A stretch of DNA of 64,000 nucleotides from Planctomycetota bacterium (GTDB taxonomy: Bacteria; Planctomycetota; Phycisphaerae; Phycisphaerales; UBA1924): contig JAJRPN010000028.1 in assembly GCA_024280755.1 (NCBI GenBank), positions 1 through 64,000 on the forward strand, read 5' to 3'. The position numbers and the translations under genes are program-made. This document shows, one piece after another, positions 1 to 8,344 of this stretch. Within the stretch, counting starts at the first letter, position 1; the number at the start of each line of letters is the position of its first letter. Below the pieces are notes generated by a model. That model was not told where the DNA came from and did no database searches. It was given only the letters and a program-made list of their open reading frames with translations.

Positions 1-176
1 CTGCGTAGCAGACGGAGGGGGTCTTGAAGAAGGCAATAGGCAATGGGGAATAGGCAATGGGGAAGAGAAGAAAGAGAAGACCCCCTCGGCCTCACTTCGA
101 TCGGCACCTCCCCCGGAAGCCCGGGGGAGGCGAAAAGAGAGCGTCCTTGTGTGGGAATAAGTCGTCAGGCACGGCC
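1..176. repeat. Family B intergenic repeat, copy B1 (cut by window edge)
   Basis: GC-rich element holding the block GACGGAGGGGGTCTT, a short minisatellite of about 15-bp units (GGCAATGGGGAATA), then the inverted block AAGACCCCCTC and a palindrome CTCCCCCGG-aag-CCCGGGGGAG. About 110 bp are nearly identical to positions 47890-48000, and the tail (GTCAGGCACGGCCTA) matches the end of copy B4. It lies just downstream of the gene ending at 213. The left end is missing because the window starts inside it. Confidence 0.8.
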
Positions 177-212
177 TAAGAAGGCGAGTCGGGGCACCCT
201 TATCTGAAGGGT

Positions 213-2501
213 TTATGGGCAGCCGATGTTGTAGAGGTTTAAGAAGTCGGAGATATCGAAGAAGTTATGTACACCATCGCCGTTCAGGTCGGCTGCCGGA
301 TCGCCCGCATCGAACGCCTGGAGGAATGCCGAGACATCGAAGAAGTTGAATGTGCCATATGGCTCAGCAAGGTCTGCCCCGCTGCAACCGCCTTGGACAT
401 CTTCGCAGCTTTGCTCGATAAGCTTGACCGCATCGACGCCAGCTTCGACGACTGAGCCGTCGCCTGAGTCATCTGCCAAGAATCGCACACGAACCTGGCT
501 CGATGGGTTTGCAAAGATGGAGTTGAGATCGAAGTTGTATTCGATCCATCCGCCGCCTTGCGATCCCGAGAGGGTATCAATGGTGGTCCATGAGTTGCCG
601 TTGTTGTTGGAGAGTTGGACAACCATTGAGTCATCGACGGTGCCAACATTGTTTGAATACCACATCGCATAGGTGAGGGTGGTGTTTCCACCTGTTGCGT
701 CCATCGCTGGTGATGTCAGGATTGTGGTGCCGCCGTCAACATCGGAGTTGCCTTCGACATTGTCGGTGAGGTAGCACCTGCCCGATCCATCGAAGTCGGT
801 GCCCGGATCGCCACGCCCGCCGCCGCCTGCCGGGATGCCTCGTTCCCATGCACCATCAGATACGGAGCCTGAGACAGTCCAGCCGGTGTTGGTTTCGAAG
901 TTGTCCGCAAAGATCTCGATGGTTGATGAGACGACATTGGCAACGATTGCTGCTGATGCGCCATCGGTTGGGAAGGTGGTTGCGAAGCTCTCGGCGGTGG
1001 TCGCTGCAAAGTAGTAGCTGACATCTGAACCACACGGGACTGTTGGAATCGAAGCAGAGTAGGTGCCGTCGCCGTTGTCGCTCATTGTAATAGGTGTGAA
1101 TCCTGAGCCAGTATCAAGCATCAGATCAACCGATGAAACAACGACACCATCGCGGGTAATGGCTTTGACCGAAAGCACATCGCCGCCAGCAGGATTGAGT
1201 GCGGTTGGAAGCGTGCCAGCTTGGGCCAACACCATCGGGCTGAACTGGGCATCGACACGAACGACGAACAATCCGCGTTCGATATCGGAGATGATTACAT
1301 TGCCAGATGGGAAGTATGGATAGCTCGACCATGCGCCGTTGAAGTCTGCGCTGTCTGAACCGGGGTAGGTATCGAAGTAGGCGACCTCTACAGGGTTTGC
1401 CGGGTCGAGGGCATCAAAGACACGCAAGCCTGAGCGGTAGTTCGCCTGATAGAGTATATTGTCGCGTACATACAGGTTATGGTCGATCGCTGCTCGGCCT
1501 GTAGTGAATGTTTTGACGAGGTATGGGTTGGCGAGGTCTTCGACATTGATCAAGCGGGTGGTGGTGACCGAGACGGATGCGCCCTCGTCGAGTTCGTCGT
1601 TGAGGTAGAGGTATTTGCGATCGCTTGAGAGCCAAACCTGATGGGCGTACCCGGCGTTTGGATAGAAGAGGGTCGAGAGTGTTTGCGTGTTATTTGGATT
1701 GGTCACATCGACAATGCGAAGCCCCGTCGCGGTAAACCCGCTGGAGAACCCGCCCGCACAGAACGCGATCTCGCGTCCGGCCATCGGGCCGTCTTGCATG
1801 GTGACGACTTGTGCGTCATGAACATACATTTCGGTCCAGCCACCATCAAGGGCCGGGAGTTCTGGGTTGGTGATGTCGATATGGATCAAGCCGCCGTTGC
1901 CGATGTTGGTTCCTGAAACCCAGAGTGAGTTGGAATCTTCGTTGACGATAATGTTGTGTGAGGTGGAGTAGCCCCCGCTGGTCCAGTTGCGGACAAGGGT
2001 GACAGTGCCCGCATCGATGTTGGACATATCCATGACCTGGATACCCGAGCCGCCTTCGGATACGCCATAGGCGTAGTCGCCAATGACTTTGACATCGTGC
2101 CATAGGCTGATCGGGCCGGCGATGGTATCGACGATGACCGGGCTCGTTGGGTTGGTGATATCAACAAAGCCGTAGCCGCCTTCGAGCCCCATGATCGCGT
2201 ATTCGCGTCCTGATGACGAGACATACCCCCAGCAATCGTTGCCTGAGATAGTCGAAGGCAGTCCTGGGAAGTTATTGAGTGGGATATGCGAGAGCAGGGT
2301 AACATTGGAAGCATCAAACGAGCCACCCCGAGCGGTAGCCATGCCTTGCATCCAGATTTCGCCATAGACCGGAGGCTGATTGTCAAGGATCTTTCGGACA
2401 TCATCATCATGTGCGTTGGTCGTGGTGCCTGCAACTGCAATAACAAGACCGGCAAATGCAGCATGACGATAACCAAAGCACGAGGTGTGAACTTGACCCA
2501 T
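213..2501 (-). CDS. Secreted LVIVD-repeat (choice-of-anchor B-like) protein with GC-type dockerin tail
   Basis: 762 residues. The start at 2501 was chosen because AAAGGAAG lies about 7 bases upstream and a signal peptide follows (hydrophobic AAFAGLVIAVAG, then a small-residue cleavage region). An upstream in-frame start at 2579 would only add a non-hydrophobic leader. Residues ~50-430 carry repeated units ending in patterns such as 'VDITNPTSPV' and 'VFDALDPANPVEVAYFD', typical of LVIVD beta-propeller proteins of the choice-of-anchor B type. Residues ~530-700 look like a beta-sandwich (choice-of-anchor J/MAM-like). The last ~55 residues are a dockerin-like pair ending GCP. The first half of that pair has lost its DxNxDG loop (it reads ADLAEPYGTFNFFDVSAFL), while the second keeps ADLNGDG. 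Likely extracellular or cell-surface; substrate unknown. Confidence 0.85.
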   Translation of the reverse strand: MGQVHTSCFGYRHAAFAGLVIAVAGTTTNAHDDDVRKILDNQPPVYGEIWMQGMATARGGSFDASNVTLLSHIPLNNFPGLPSTISGNDCWGYVSSSGREYAIMGLEGGYGFVDITNPTSPVIVDTIAGPISLWHDVKVIGDYAYGVSEGGSGIQVMDMSNIDAGTVTLVRNWTSGGYSTSHNIIVNEDSNSLWVSGTNIGNGGLIHIDITNPELPALDGGWTEMYVHDAQVVTMQDGPMAGREIAFCAGGFSSGFTATGLRIVDVTNPNNTQTLSTLFYPNAGYAHQVWLSSDRKYLYLNDELDEGASVSVTTTRLINVEDLANPYLVKTFTTGRAAIDHNLYVRDNILYQANYRSGLRVFDALDPANPVEVAYFDTYPGSDSADFNGAWSSYPYFPSGNVIISDIERGLFVVRVDAQFSPMVLAQAGTLPTALNPAGGDVLSVKAITRDGVVVSSVDLMLDTGSGFTPITMSDNGDGTYSASIPTVPCGSDVSYYFAATTAESFATTFPTDGASAAIVANVVSSTIEIFADNFETNTGWTVSGSVSDGAWERGIPAGGGGRGDPGTDFDGSGRCYLTDNVEGNSDVDGGTTILTSPAMDATGGNTTLTYAMWYSNNVGTVDDSMVVQLSNNNGNSWTTIDTLSGSQGGGWIEYNFDLNSIFANPSSQVRVRFLADDSGDGSVVEAGVDAVKLIEQSCEDVQGGCSGADLAEPYGTFNFFDVSAFLQAFDAGDPAADLNGDGVHNFFDISDFLNLYNIGCP

Positions 2502-2689
2502 CGGGTTTCTTCCTTTCGATGACCATGCGTTGTTCGATGCAACGCAAACGAGAAGCCTTTGAAGTGCGAATGTATGCACAGACCCCTACAGCTAGAGTAA
2601 GCACCAGATTATTCGTCCTGTTTGACGATTCGGTTGCCCAAATACAGGATTTGGTGGCGTGAATTGAGGCTTTGGGTACAATCTTGATA

Positions 2690-3565
2690 ATGAAACACCA
2701 ATCCCCCTTGTTTGTTTGTATTTTTATCGGCATGCTCTGTTCGATCTCGAACGCTACTGAGTCCGAAAAAAAGCAAAGTTCTGCACCGACAAATGAGTCA
2801 ACCCGCCCGGTCTTGCTGTTGGTTGATGAATCGCGCCACCCCAGTGTTGAAGTGAGCTGGCAGGTCAAAGGCGAGCGACAAACCTTTGCCGCCACGATGG
2901 GATACACCGCTCCAACCGGAGGCGATGCCATCGGGCACAATGTCAAATGCTATGTCACGATGGGGGGCACACGCATCGAGACCGGCGCAGGACACCCAAA
3001 GGGCGCCGTCGTTCGGCTCGGCGTGACCAAAATCGAAAACGCAAGGGCGTTCTTTGCGGGGATCGATCCAAACACCGAGATCGAGTTCGCGGTCACCGGC
3101 ATACATTTCAATCAGCCGATCAAGTATCATAAAGGCACCGGGATCATGCACCTCAAATATGCGCTCGGCGATCTCAAAGCCTGCTCGCTTCCGGGCACGG
3201 CACGGAATCAATACCTGCTCTCCGATCCCAAAGATACTTTGGGCGGACGCGTGATCCCAGGTGAGAACGCAACGCCGGGCGCGCTCGATGGCGGGCAAGG
3301 TCATGGCGGGTTCATCATCGAGATCGACAAAGATGATCCGACCATAATTTCTATGCGAATCCGTGTGCCCTATGGGCAGCTTCGCCATCTGCAAGATCCG
3401 TGGATGAGCCACCTTCCGGGCACCTTCTTTGAGCCTGTGCATATGCACGCCGAGGCAGAGTTTATTCCGGTTGATGTTGAGCCTTCAGATCGCGATCCGA
3501 TCGTGCCTGAAGTGAACGAAAAAATTGAAGCAGAAACTCAAACAGATCCCGAGGCAGATTCATGA
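2690..3565 (+). CDS. Secreted protein of unknown function
   Basis: 291 residues from the ATG at 2690, which opens a signal peptide (MKHQSPLFVCIFIGMLCSIS); an upstream in-frame start at 2672 is possible but not helpful. The mature part is soluble, rich in Gly and beta-type sequence, with His-containing stretches (GGQGHGGF, FFEPVHMHAEAEF) and an acidic C-terminal tail (residues ~265-291). I do not recognise the family. Its last four bases (ATGA at 3562) overlap the start of the deaminase gene, so the two are probably co-translated, although a secreted protein and a cytosolic deaminase have no obvious shared role. Confidence 0.7.
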   Translation: MKHQSPLFVCIFIGMLCSISNATESEKKQSSAPTNESTRPVLLLVDESRHPSVEVSWQVKGERQTFAATMGYTAPTGGDAIGHNVKCYVTMGGTRIETGAGHPKGAVVRLGVTKIENARAFFAGIDPNTEIEFAVTGIHFNQPIKYHKGTGIMHLKYALGDLKACSLPGTARNQYLLSDPKDTLGGRVIPGENATPGALDGGQGHGGFIIEIDKDDPTIISMRIRVPYGQLRHLQDPWMSHLPGTFFEPVHMHAEAEFIPVDVEPSDRDPIVPEVNEKIEAETQTDPEADS

Positions 3566-4035
3566 TCAAGATCCTTGGTAACCACGACAAGCGTGCGCTC
3601 GATGCCGCGTATGAACAAGCCTGCAAATCGCTCGCGGAGGGTGGGATTCCGATCGGCTCTGCGTTGATCAATCCTGCTGGCGAGATTATTGCAGTGGGGC
3701 ATAACGAAAGAGTGCAGTCGGACGATCCTACTGCTCACGCCGAGACAGTGTGCATCCGGAATGCGGGTCGGCGAAGAGATTGGCACACGCTGACCCTGGC
3801 TTCCACTCTTTCGCCATGCGCAATGTGTACTGGCACCGCGATCTTGCACCGCATCCCGCGCGTAGTGATCGGCGAGCATCAGACCTTCATGGGGCGCGAG
3901 GATTGGCTCAAGGGCGAGTCGGTCGAGGTGGTTTTGGCGAATGATCCGCGATGTATCTCGTTGATGGAAGCGTTTATTGCCGAGCGACCAGATCTTTGGA
4001 ACGAGGATATCGGCGTGCCGCCAGAAGAGGCGTAA
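3562..4035 (+). CDS. Cytosine deaminase-like nucleoside/base deaminase (yeast FCY1 type)
   Basis: 157 residues of the zinc-dependent CDA fold. The HAE motif (AHAETVCIRNAG, ~res 58-69) and PCxxC motif (SPCAMCTGTAI) supply the zinc ligands and the catalytic Glu. From memory it follows yeast cytosine deaminase closely, including the 'GGIPIG' entry, the 'IPRVVIGEH' strand and the C-terminal 'FIAERPDLWNEDIG' helix, which the tRNA deaminase TadA and the guanine deaminases do not share. The inferred reaction is cytosine to uracil plus ammonia. The gene converges on upp 18 bp away, whose product turns uracil into UMP, so the pair would make a short pyrimidine salvage route. The start overlaps the preceding gene by 4 bp. 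Substrate specificity is inferred. Confidence 0.82.
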   Translation: MIKILGNHDKRALDAAYEQACKSLAEGGIPIGSALINPAGEIIAVGHNERVQSDDPTAHAETVCIRNAGRRRDWHTLTLASTLSPCAMCTGTAILHRIPRVVIGEHQTFMGREDWLKGESVEVVLANDPRCISLMEAFIAERPDLWNEDIGVPPEEA

Positions 4036-4053
4036 TCGCAAGGGCCATACATC

Positions 4054-4698
4054 TTAAACCGTGCCATACATCCGATCGCCCGCGTCGCCGAGCCCTGGGA
4101 TGATGTATCCGATTTCGTTGAGTTTTTCATCCAGGGCTGCCGCGTAGATGGTGACTTCTGGGTGATCTGCCTGTAATCGAGCGATGCCTTCGGGTGCGGC
4201 GACGAGGCAGATCATACGGATATCACTCGCACCTGCCTGTCGGAGCATGGTGAGGGCGGCGGATGCGCTCCCGCCGGTGGCGAGCATTGGGTCAACCAAA
4301 AGCACCGGCCCGGCATCAAGATCAACCGGGAGCTTATTGAGGTAAGCATGAGGCTCGAGTGTTTTCTCATCTCTGGCGAGCCCAAGGTGTCCTACGCGTG
4401 CTTCGGGCATAACTTCGAGGATGCCATCGATCATGCCAAGCCCGGCCCGAAGCACAGGAACGATGGTGATGGTGCCTTTGAGGACGGTGCATTGAGTTAT
4501 GACCATTGGGGTGTGTACATCGATGGTCTGGGTCGGAAGCGAGCGGGTGACTTCATAGATCATTAATCCAGCAATTTGCGAGAGGGCAGCACGGAAGATC
4601 CGGTGCCCGGTGTCTTTATTGCGGATGGTTGCGAGCTTGTGAGCGATCAATGGGTGATCAAAGACGACAACGCGATCTGATTCGGTTTGATGAGTCAT
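4054..4698 (-). CDS. upp: Uracil phosphoribosyltransferase
   Basis: 214 residues from ATG 4698. The start at 4749 was rejected because it lies inside a terminator hairpin. The PRPP-binding loop VLLVDPMLATGGSASAA (~res 120-140) is the diagnostic type I PRTase motif, and the C-terminal 'DEKLNEIGYIIPGLGDAGDRMYGT' region is the conserved uracil-binding end of Upp. It condenses uracil with PRPP to UMP in the cytosol. Length is normal for the family (~208). Convergent with the cytosine deaminase-like gene. No clear Shine-Dalgarno site is visible, as for several genes here. Confidence 0.95.
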   Translation of the reverse strand: MTHQTESDRVVVFDHPLIAHKLATIRNKDTGHRIFRAALSQIAGLMIYEVTRSLPTQTIDVHTPMVITQCTVLKGTITIVPVLRAGLGMIDGILEVMPEARVGHLGLARDEKTLEPHAYLNKLPVDLDAGPVLLVDPMLATGGSASAALTMLRQAGASDIRMICLVAAPEGIARLQADHPEVTIYAAALDEKLNEIGYIIPGLGDAGDRMYGTV

Positions 4699-4736
4699 AG
4701 ACAAGTGTATCCGTTGATAGGGTAAAAGCGACGCAT

Positions 4737-4765
4737 AAAAAAACCCCACTCCGTGTGGAGTGGGG
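4737..4765 (-). terminator. Rho-independent terminator
   Basis: Perfect 9-bp stem CCCCACTCC / GGAGTGGGG with loop GTGT, followed on the minus strand by seven U (A run at 4737-4743). It ends the dockerin-protein transcript whose stop is at 4829 and insulates upp. Confidence 0.9.
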
Positions 4766-4828
4766 CCTGGAGGTTTGTGTCAAGCACAGCTACCGATATC
4801 GGCAGTGTGTTGAACCTTCAATGTTGGA

Positions 4829-6181
4829 TTATGGGCATCCCTTGTTGAATGCTGCGAGGAATCCGGAAACATCGAAGAAGTTGTACTCGCCATCGCCGTT
4901 GATGTCGGCTGCTGGGTCTTGAGCATTGAAGAGGTTGAGGAACGCTGAAACATCGAAGAAGTTCAGTGTGCCATCGCCGTTCATGTCAGCAACACAGCCT
5001 GATGATGGAACAGTGAGTGTTGCGGTAAGTGATACACCAGCATCACGCCACATACCAACAGTTACATCGCCGGTTTCAGGTGCTGCATCGGAAACGAATG
5101 AGAAGTTGTAGGTTGTACCCCAACGGATTGCGTTTGCGTTTGCATCTGAAGCGAACGGCGTGGTTGCCCATGACATGGTGCCGCCGCCTTCGACTGGTGA
5201 CCAGTCTGTGCCATCGATGTTGCCGTCGACGGAGTCATGGTAATCAATATCGTTGAAGTAGTGATCGCTGGTCACACCTGATGATGGAACCGAGAACGAG
5301 CCGACGGACATGTGCGAGTTCTGGTTGTGAACTGCGTAGTCGTAGCGCCAAGTGCCGTCACCGAGATCGGTAACCTTTGATGCTACTTCGAGCTTGCCTT
5401 CGCCTGGAACAACGACTGTTGCGACTTCAACGCTTGGGTCTGGCGTGTTTGGGCCAAGACCATGCTCTTGCCATGCGATGAGGGCTGATTCTTCGCGGTT
5501 GGTTGAACCGGTTGTGAATGCTTGCCCGTTTGCGTTTACGCCCATGCGTTTGTAGCTGACATTGTTGTAGCTCGTTGGGGTAACGCCGTCAGCTTGGAAG
5601 TGACCGAACTCGTCCTTGATGACATACTGGCCTTCAGCGAAGTACAGAGCGCCAGAAGACTGGAGCTGCATGTCTGAGCGTTGAACCTGAATACGCTTGA
5701 AGATCGAGTTACCGCTTTGGTTGATCGATGTGTATGGGTAAACGAACTGGCCGTCCCATGCGTTGATTTCTGAACGAGGACCAAGGTCGGTCTGTGAACC
5801 GTTGAGTCCTGCACCGTATGGATCTGAACACCCAGGGCCGAGCGCACTGAATGTACCGCCACCTTGGCAACCAAAGCCACAAGCGTTGCCTTGGAGCGAT
5901 GCGAATGAATGCTTCACGAATGAAACACCGAGCTGTTCCATACGACCTTCGTAGAGACGGTAGATCGAAACCTGAATAACAGGATGGTTTGGGGTGCCGT
6001 CGATCCAATCGAGGTTGACATCGCCATTATTACAGGCGGTGGTACCTACGGCATACGCGCTGATACCGCCAACGGTACCATAAAAGTTGACATCATCAAG
6101 TGTGCCACAAATGACATCGGGTGCTGCGGTAGCGATACCACAGCATGCAGCGAGAGCTGCGATTGCTGTTATTCTAAACAT
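4829..6181 (-). CDS. Secreted protein with GC-type dockerin tail
   Basis: 450 residues: signal peptide MFRITAIAALAACCGIATAA, then a Cys-containing body with a Gly-rich Cys stretch (GNACGFGCQGGG) and alternating polar/aromatic beta-type sequence up to ~res 390. The last ~55 residues form two intact Ca-loops (ADMNGDGTLNFFDVSAFL and ADINGDGEYNFFDVSGFL) closed by a Cys at each end and finishing GCP. The N-terminal part (CGTLDDVNFYGTVGG...) is not a family I can name. The tail suggests export and surface anchoring or sorting. The gene stands alone, ended by the terminator at 4737-4765, with a divergent ABC operon upstream. Confidence 0.8.
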   Translation of the reverse strand: MFRITAIAALAACCGIATAAPDVICGTLDDVNFYGTVGGISAYAVGTTACNNGDVNLDWIDGTPNHPVIQVSIYRLYEGRMEQLGVSFVKHSFASLQGNACGFGCQGGGTFSALGPGCSDPYGAGLNGSQTDLGPRSEINAWDGQFVYPYTSINQSGNSIFKRIQVQRSDMQLQSSGALYFAEGQYVIKDEFGHFQADGVTPTSYNNVSYKRMGVNANGQAFTTGSTNREESALIAWQEHGLGPNTPDPSVEVATVVVPGEGKLEVASKVTDLGDGTWRYDYAVHNQNSHMSVGSFSVPSSGVTSDHYFNDIDYHDSVDGNIDGTDWSPVEGGGTMSWATTPFASDANANAIRWGTTYNFSFVSDAAPETGDVTVGMWRDAGVSLTATLTVPSSGCVADMNGDGTLNFFDVSAFLNLFNAQDPAADINGDGEYNFFDVSGFLAAFNKGCP

Positions 6182-6386
6182 CTTGTTATTTCCTCCAGAA
6201 AGTGGGGTTTTGGGTTACGGGTACAGAGTACACGGATAACGGAGTCAATTACAATCAATTCTTAAGCAATTTGCAAAGAAAATGCCCAAACATAAACCAA
6301 CCTGGCTTTGGGCAGCTACTTTCGGGGTGGAAGCATGGCCTGATGAGATCCATTTTGATCCCGTTCGGCTACGATCCCGTCACGCT

Positions 6387-7076
6387 ATGAAAACAGCCAA
6401 TCATCATCCTGCAATCGAGATTGACTCTCTGAGCTTTCAATATCCGGGCACAGCTTGCCCGGTAATAGAGATAGACCGATTGGCTATTCGAGCCGATGAG
6501 CAGGTGGTTTTGACCGGGCAGTCGGGCAGCGGCAAGAGCACGCTGTTGCATTTGATCGCAGGATTGATGGATCCAACAGCGGGTTCGATCCAGATCAACG
6601 GAATCTGTATAAATGGGCTGCGAGGCTCAAAGCGCGATCGGTTTCGTGGTCATCATGTCGGGATGGTCTTTCAGACCTTCCAGCTGCTTCACGGGTTCAG
6701 TGTGATCGAAAATATCCTCGCGGCGCTTATGTTCTCGGACTTGCCAAAGGGGCAACATCGAGAACGCGCGTTGGGACTGCTCGAAATGTTGGGGATCAAT
6801 ACTCCAAATGCCCGGATTGAAGAGTTGAGCGTTGGGCAACAACAGCGGGTGGCGGTTGCTCGGGCATTGGCGTGTTCGCCGACGGTTGTGCTTGCGGATG
6901 AACCCACCGCTGCGCTTGATCCAGAGTTTGCCAATACCGCGATGGACCTACTCCAGGAAGCTTGCCGATCTGTCGGCTCGGCCTTGGTCTGTGTGACTCA
7001 TGATAGATCTTTAGTTGAACGATTCGATCGTCATGAACGATTGGAAGATTTGGTTTCTTTGGGGAGTGTTTCGTGA
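6387..7076 (+). CDS. ABC transporter ATP-binding protein (LolD/MacB-type)
   Basis: 229 residues from ATG 6387; an in-frame start at 6282 would add 35 atypical residues. Walker A GQSGSGKST (~res 45), Q-loop in 'VGMVFQTFQLL', signature SVGQQQRVAVARAL and Walker B VVLADEPTAALDP are all present, with the H-loop in 'LVCVTHDRS'. The sequence type matches ATPases that pair with FtsX/MacB-like permeases, and such a permease overlaps its stop codon. The DUF3299-like protein that follows makes a three-gene operon resembling the ATPase/permease/DUF3299 part of Vibrio Zrg zinc-uptake loci (from memory). Substrate is not shown by this gene alone. Confidence 0.9.
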   Translation: MKTANHHPAIEIDSLSFQYPGTACPVIEIDRLAIRADEQVVLTGQSGSGKSTLLHLIAGLMDPTAGSIQINGICINGLRGSKRDRFRGHHVGMVFQTFQLLHGFSVIENILAALMFSDLPKGQHRERALGLLEMLGINTPNARIEELSVGQQQRVAVARALACSPTVVLADEPTAALDPEFANTAMDLLQEACRSVGSALVCVTHDRSLVERFDRHERLEDLVSLGSVS

Positions 7077-8335
7077 TGGCGTTGAGCGATTGGAACATTG
7101 TGATGCGGTCGATGCGCAGCCGATGGTTTTCGACAGTGCTGACGATCCTCACCGTCGCGATCGCCAGCGGCTTGATGACGCTTTTGATCTCGATGCGCAG
7201 TGCGGGTGAAGATGCTTTTAAGCGAGGCACGGGCAATGTACAGATTTTGATCTCGAAGGAGCCTGGCCCGCTGGCGAGTGTGCTCAACTCGATGTTTTAT
7301 GCCGAGGCTCCCGGGGGGCCGATTTTGTATTCGCAGTTTGAAGAACTTGTTTCTTCGTATCCGTTTGCGTGGACAGTGCCGACACAGCTTGGGGATTCGT
7401 ATCAGGGCTCGCCGGTGATGGGCACGACGGGTGCATTTTTTGAATCGTTCCAACCCGCAGCCGATTTGGTGTGGACACTCAGCGATGGGGTGTACTTTGA
7501 TTCGCCATTCGAGATCGTTGTTGGAGCGGAAGCTGCCAAAGTGCACAATCTTCATCTTGGCGACTCGATCACCCTTGAGCACGGCACGGCGCGGACAATG
7601 GGCGGGCATGATCATGGCGAGTTTGGTTTTACTGTCGTTGGGATATTGAACCCGACCGCGACGGCCCACGATCGGGCGCTGTTTACGAGTTTGGAATCTT
7701 CTTGGGTACTCCACGCCCACGATCGACGAGAAGCGCAGCTCGGGCATGGCGTGCATACCTCTATAGATGATGTGAGCGATGACGATCGTAAGATCACAGG
7801 GATTTACGCATCGATCGGCGAGCGCAAAGCCGCGTTGATGCAGGTGCTTGGTGCATTGCGTGCTGATCCGAACTGGACGGTTGCGAATCCTGCGAGCACG
7901 GTGGGCGGGTTGTTCAAAATTGTATCAAACATTGATCAGGTCTTGCTGGCGATGGCGATCGCGGTGATGTTCTCATCGGGGATTTCGATTTTGGTTGCGT
8001 TGTACAACACGATGGAGCAACGCCGACGACAGATCGCAGTGTTGCGGGTGCTTGGCGCATCGAAGATGCGTGTGTTTAATTTAGTGCTGACCGAGAGCGC
8101 GATCATCGGCTTGCTTGGAGGTTTCGTTGGCATCGCTATCGCGCTTGCTGCGGGAACAGTTGTGTCTGGTATTTTACAAGCCCGCGTTGGGATCGTGGTG
8201 AACCCGTCGTTACCTGTGGATGGGTATTTGATGATCGTTTTGGCAACACTTGCGTTGTCGTGTGTTGCGGGGATTATTCCTGCTGTAGTCGCGTATCGCA
8301 CAGCGGTGGTTCGTTCGTTGAGGCCGATAGGTTAG
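7076..8335 (+). CDS. FtsX/MacB-type ABC transporter permease
   Basis: About 419 residues. Either GTG 7073 or ATG 7076 may start it; both overlap the ATPase stop, and GGGGAG lies at 7061-7066. One N-terminal membrane segment (res ~20-42) is followed by a large extracytoplasmic domain (~45-280) and three C-terminal segments (~285-310, 340-365, 385-410), the FtsX/MacB layout. The cytoplasmic-side motif 'RRRQIAVLRVLGASKMRVFNLV' is typical of the family. The external domain has a His-rich stretch (MGGHDHGEF) and a second one (VLHAHDRREAQLGHGVH), which would suit metal handling. Translationally coupled to the ATPase. Confidence 0.88.
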   Translation: MALSDWNIVMRSMRSRWFSTVLTILTVAIASGLMTLLISMRSAGEDAFKRGTGNVQILISKEPGPLASVLNSMFYAEAPGGPILYSQFEELVSSYPFAWTVPTQLGDSYQGSPVMGTTGAFFESFQPAADLVWTLSDGVYFDSPFEIVVGAEAAKVHNLHLGDSITLEHGTARTMGGHDHGEFGFTVVGILNPTATAHDRALFTSLESSWVLHAHDRREAQLGHGVHTSIDDVSDDDRKITGIYASIGERKAALMQVLGALRADPNWTVANPASTVGGLFKIVSNIDQVLLAMAIAVMFSSGISILVALYNTMEQRRRQIAVLRVLGASKMRVFNLVLTESAIIGLLGGFVGIAIALAAGTVVSGILQARVGIVVNPSLPVDGYLMIVLATLALSCVAGIIPAVVAYRTAVVRSLRPIG

Positions 8336-8344
8336 GAGATTTGT

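Noticed and set aside
8..90. GGCAATGGGGAATA-type units as a CRISPR or riboswitch
   Set aside because: Units adjoin without spacers and recur in B4 as part of a repeat element; it is a minisatellite.
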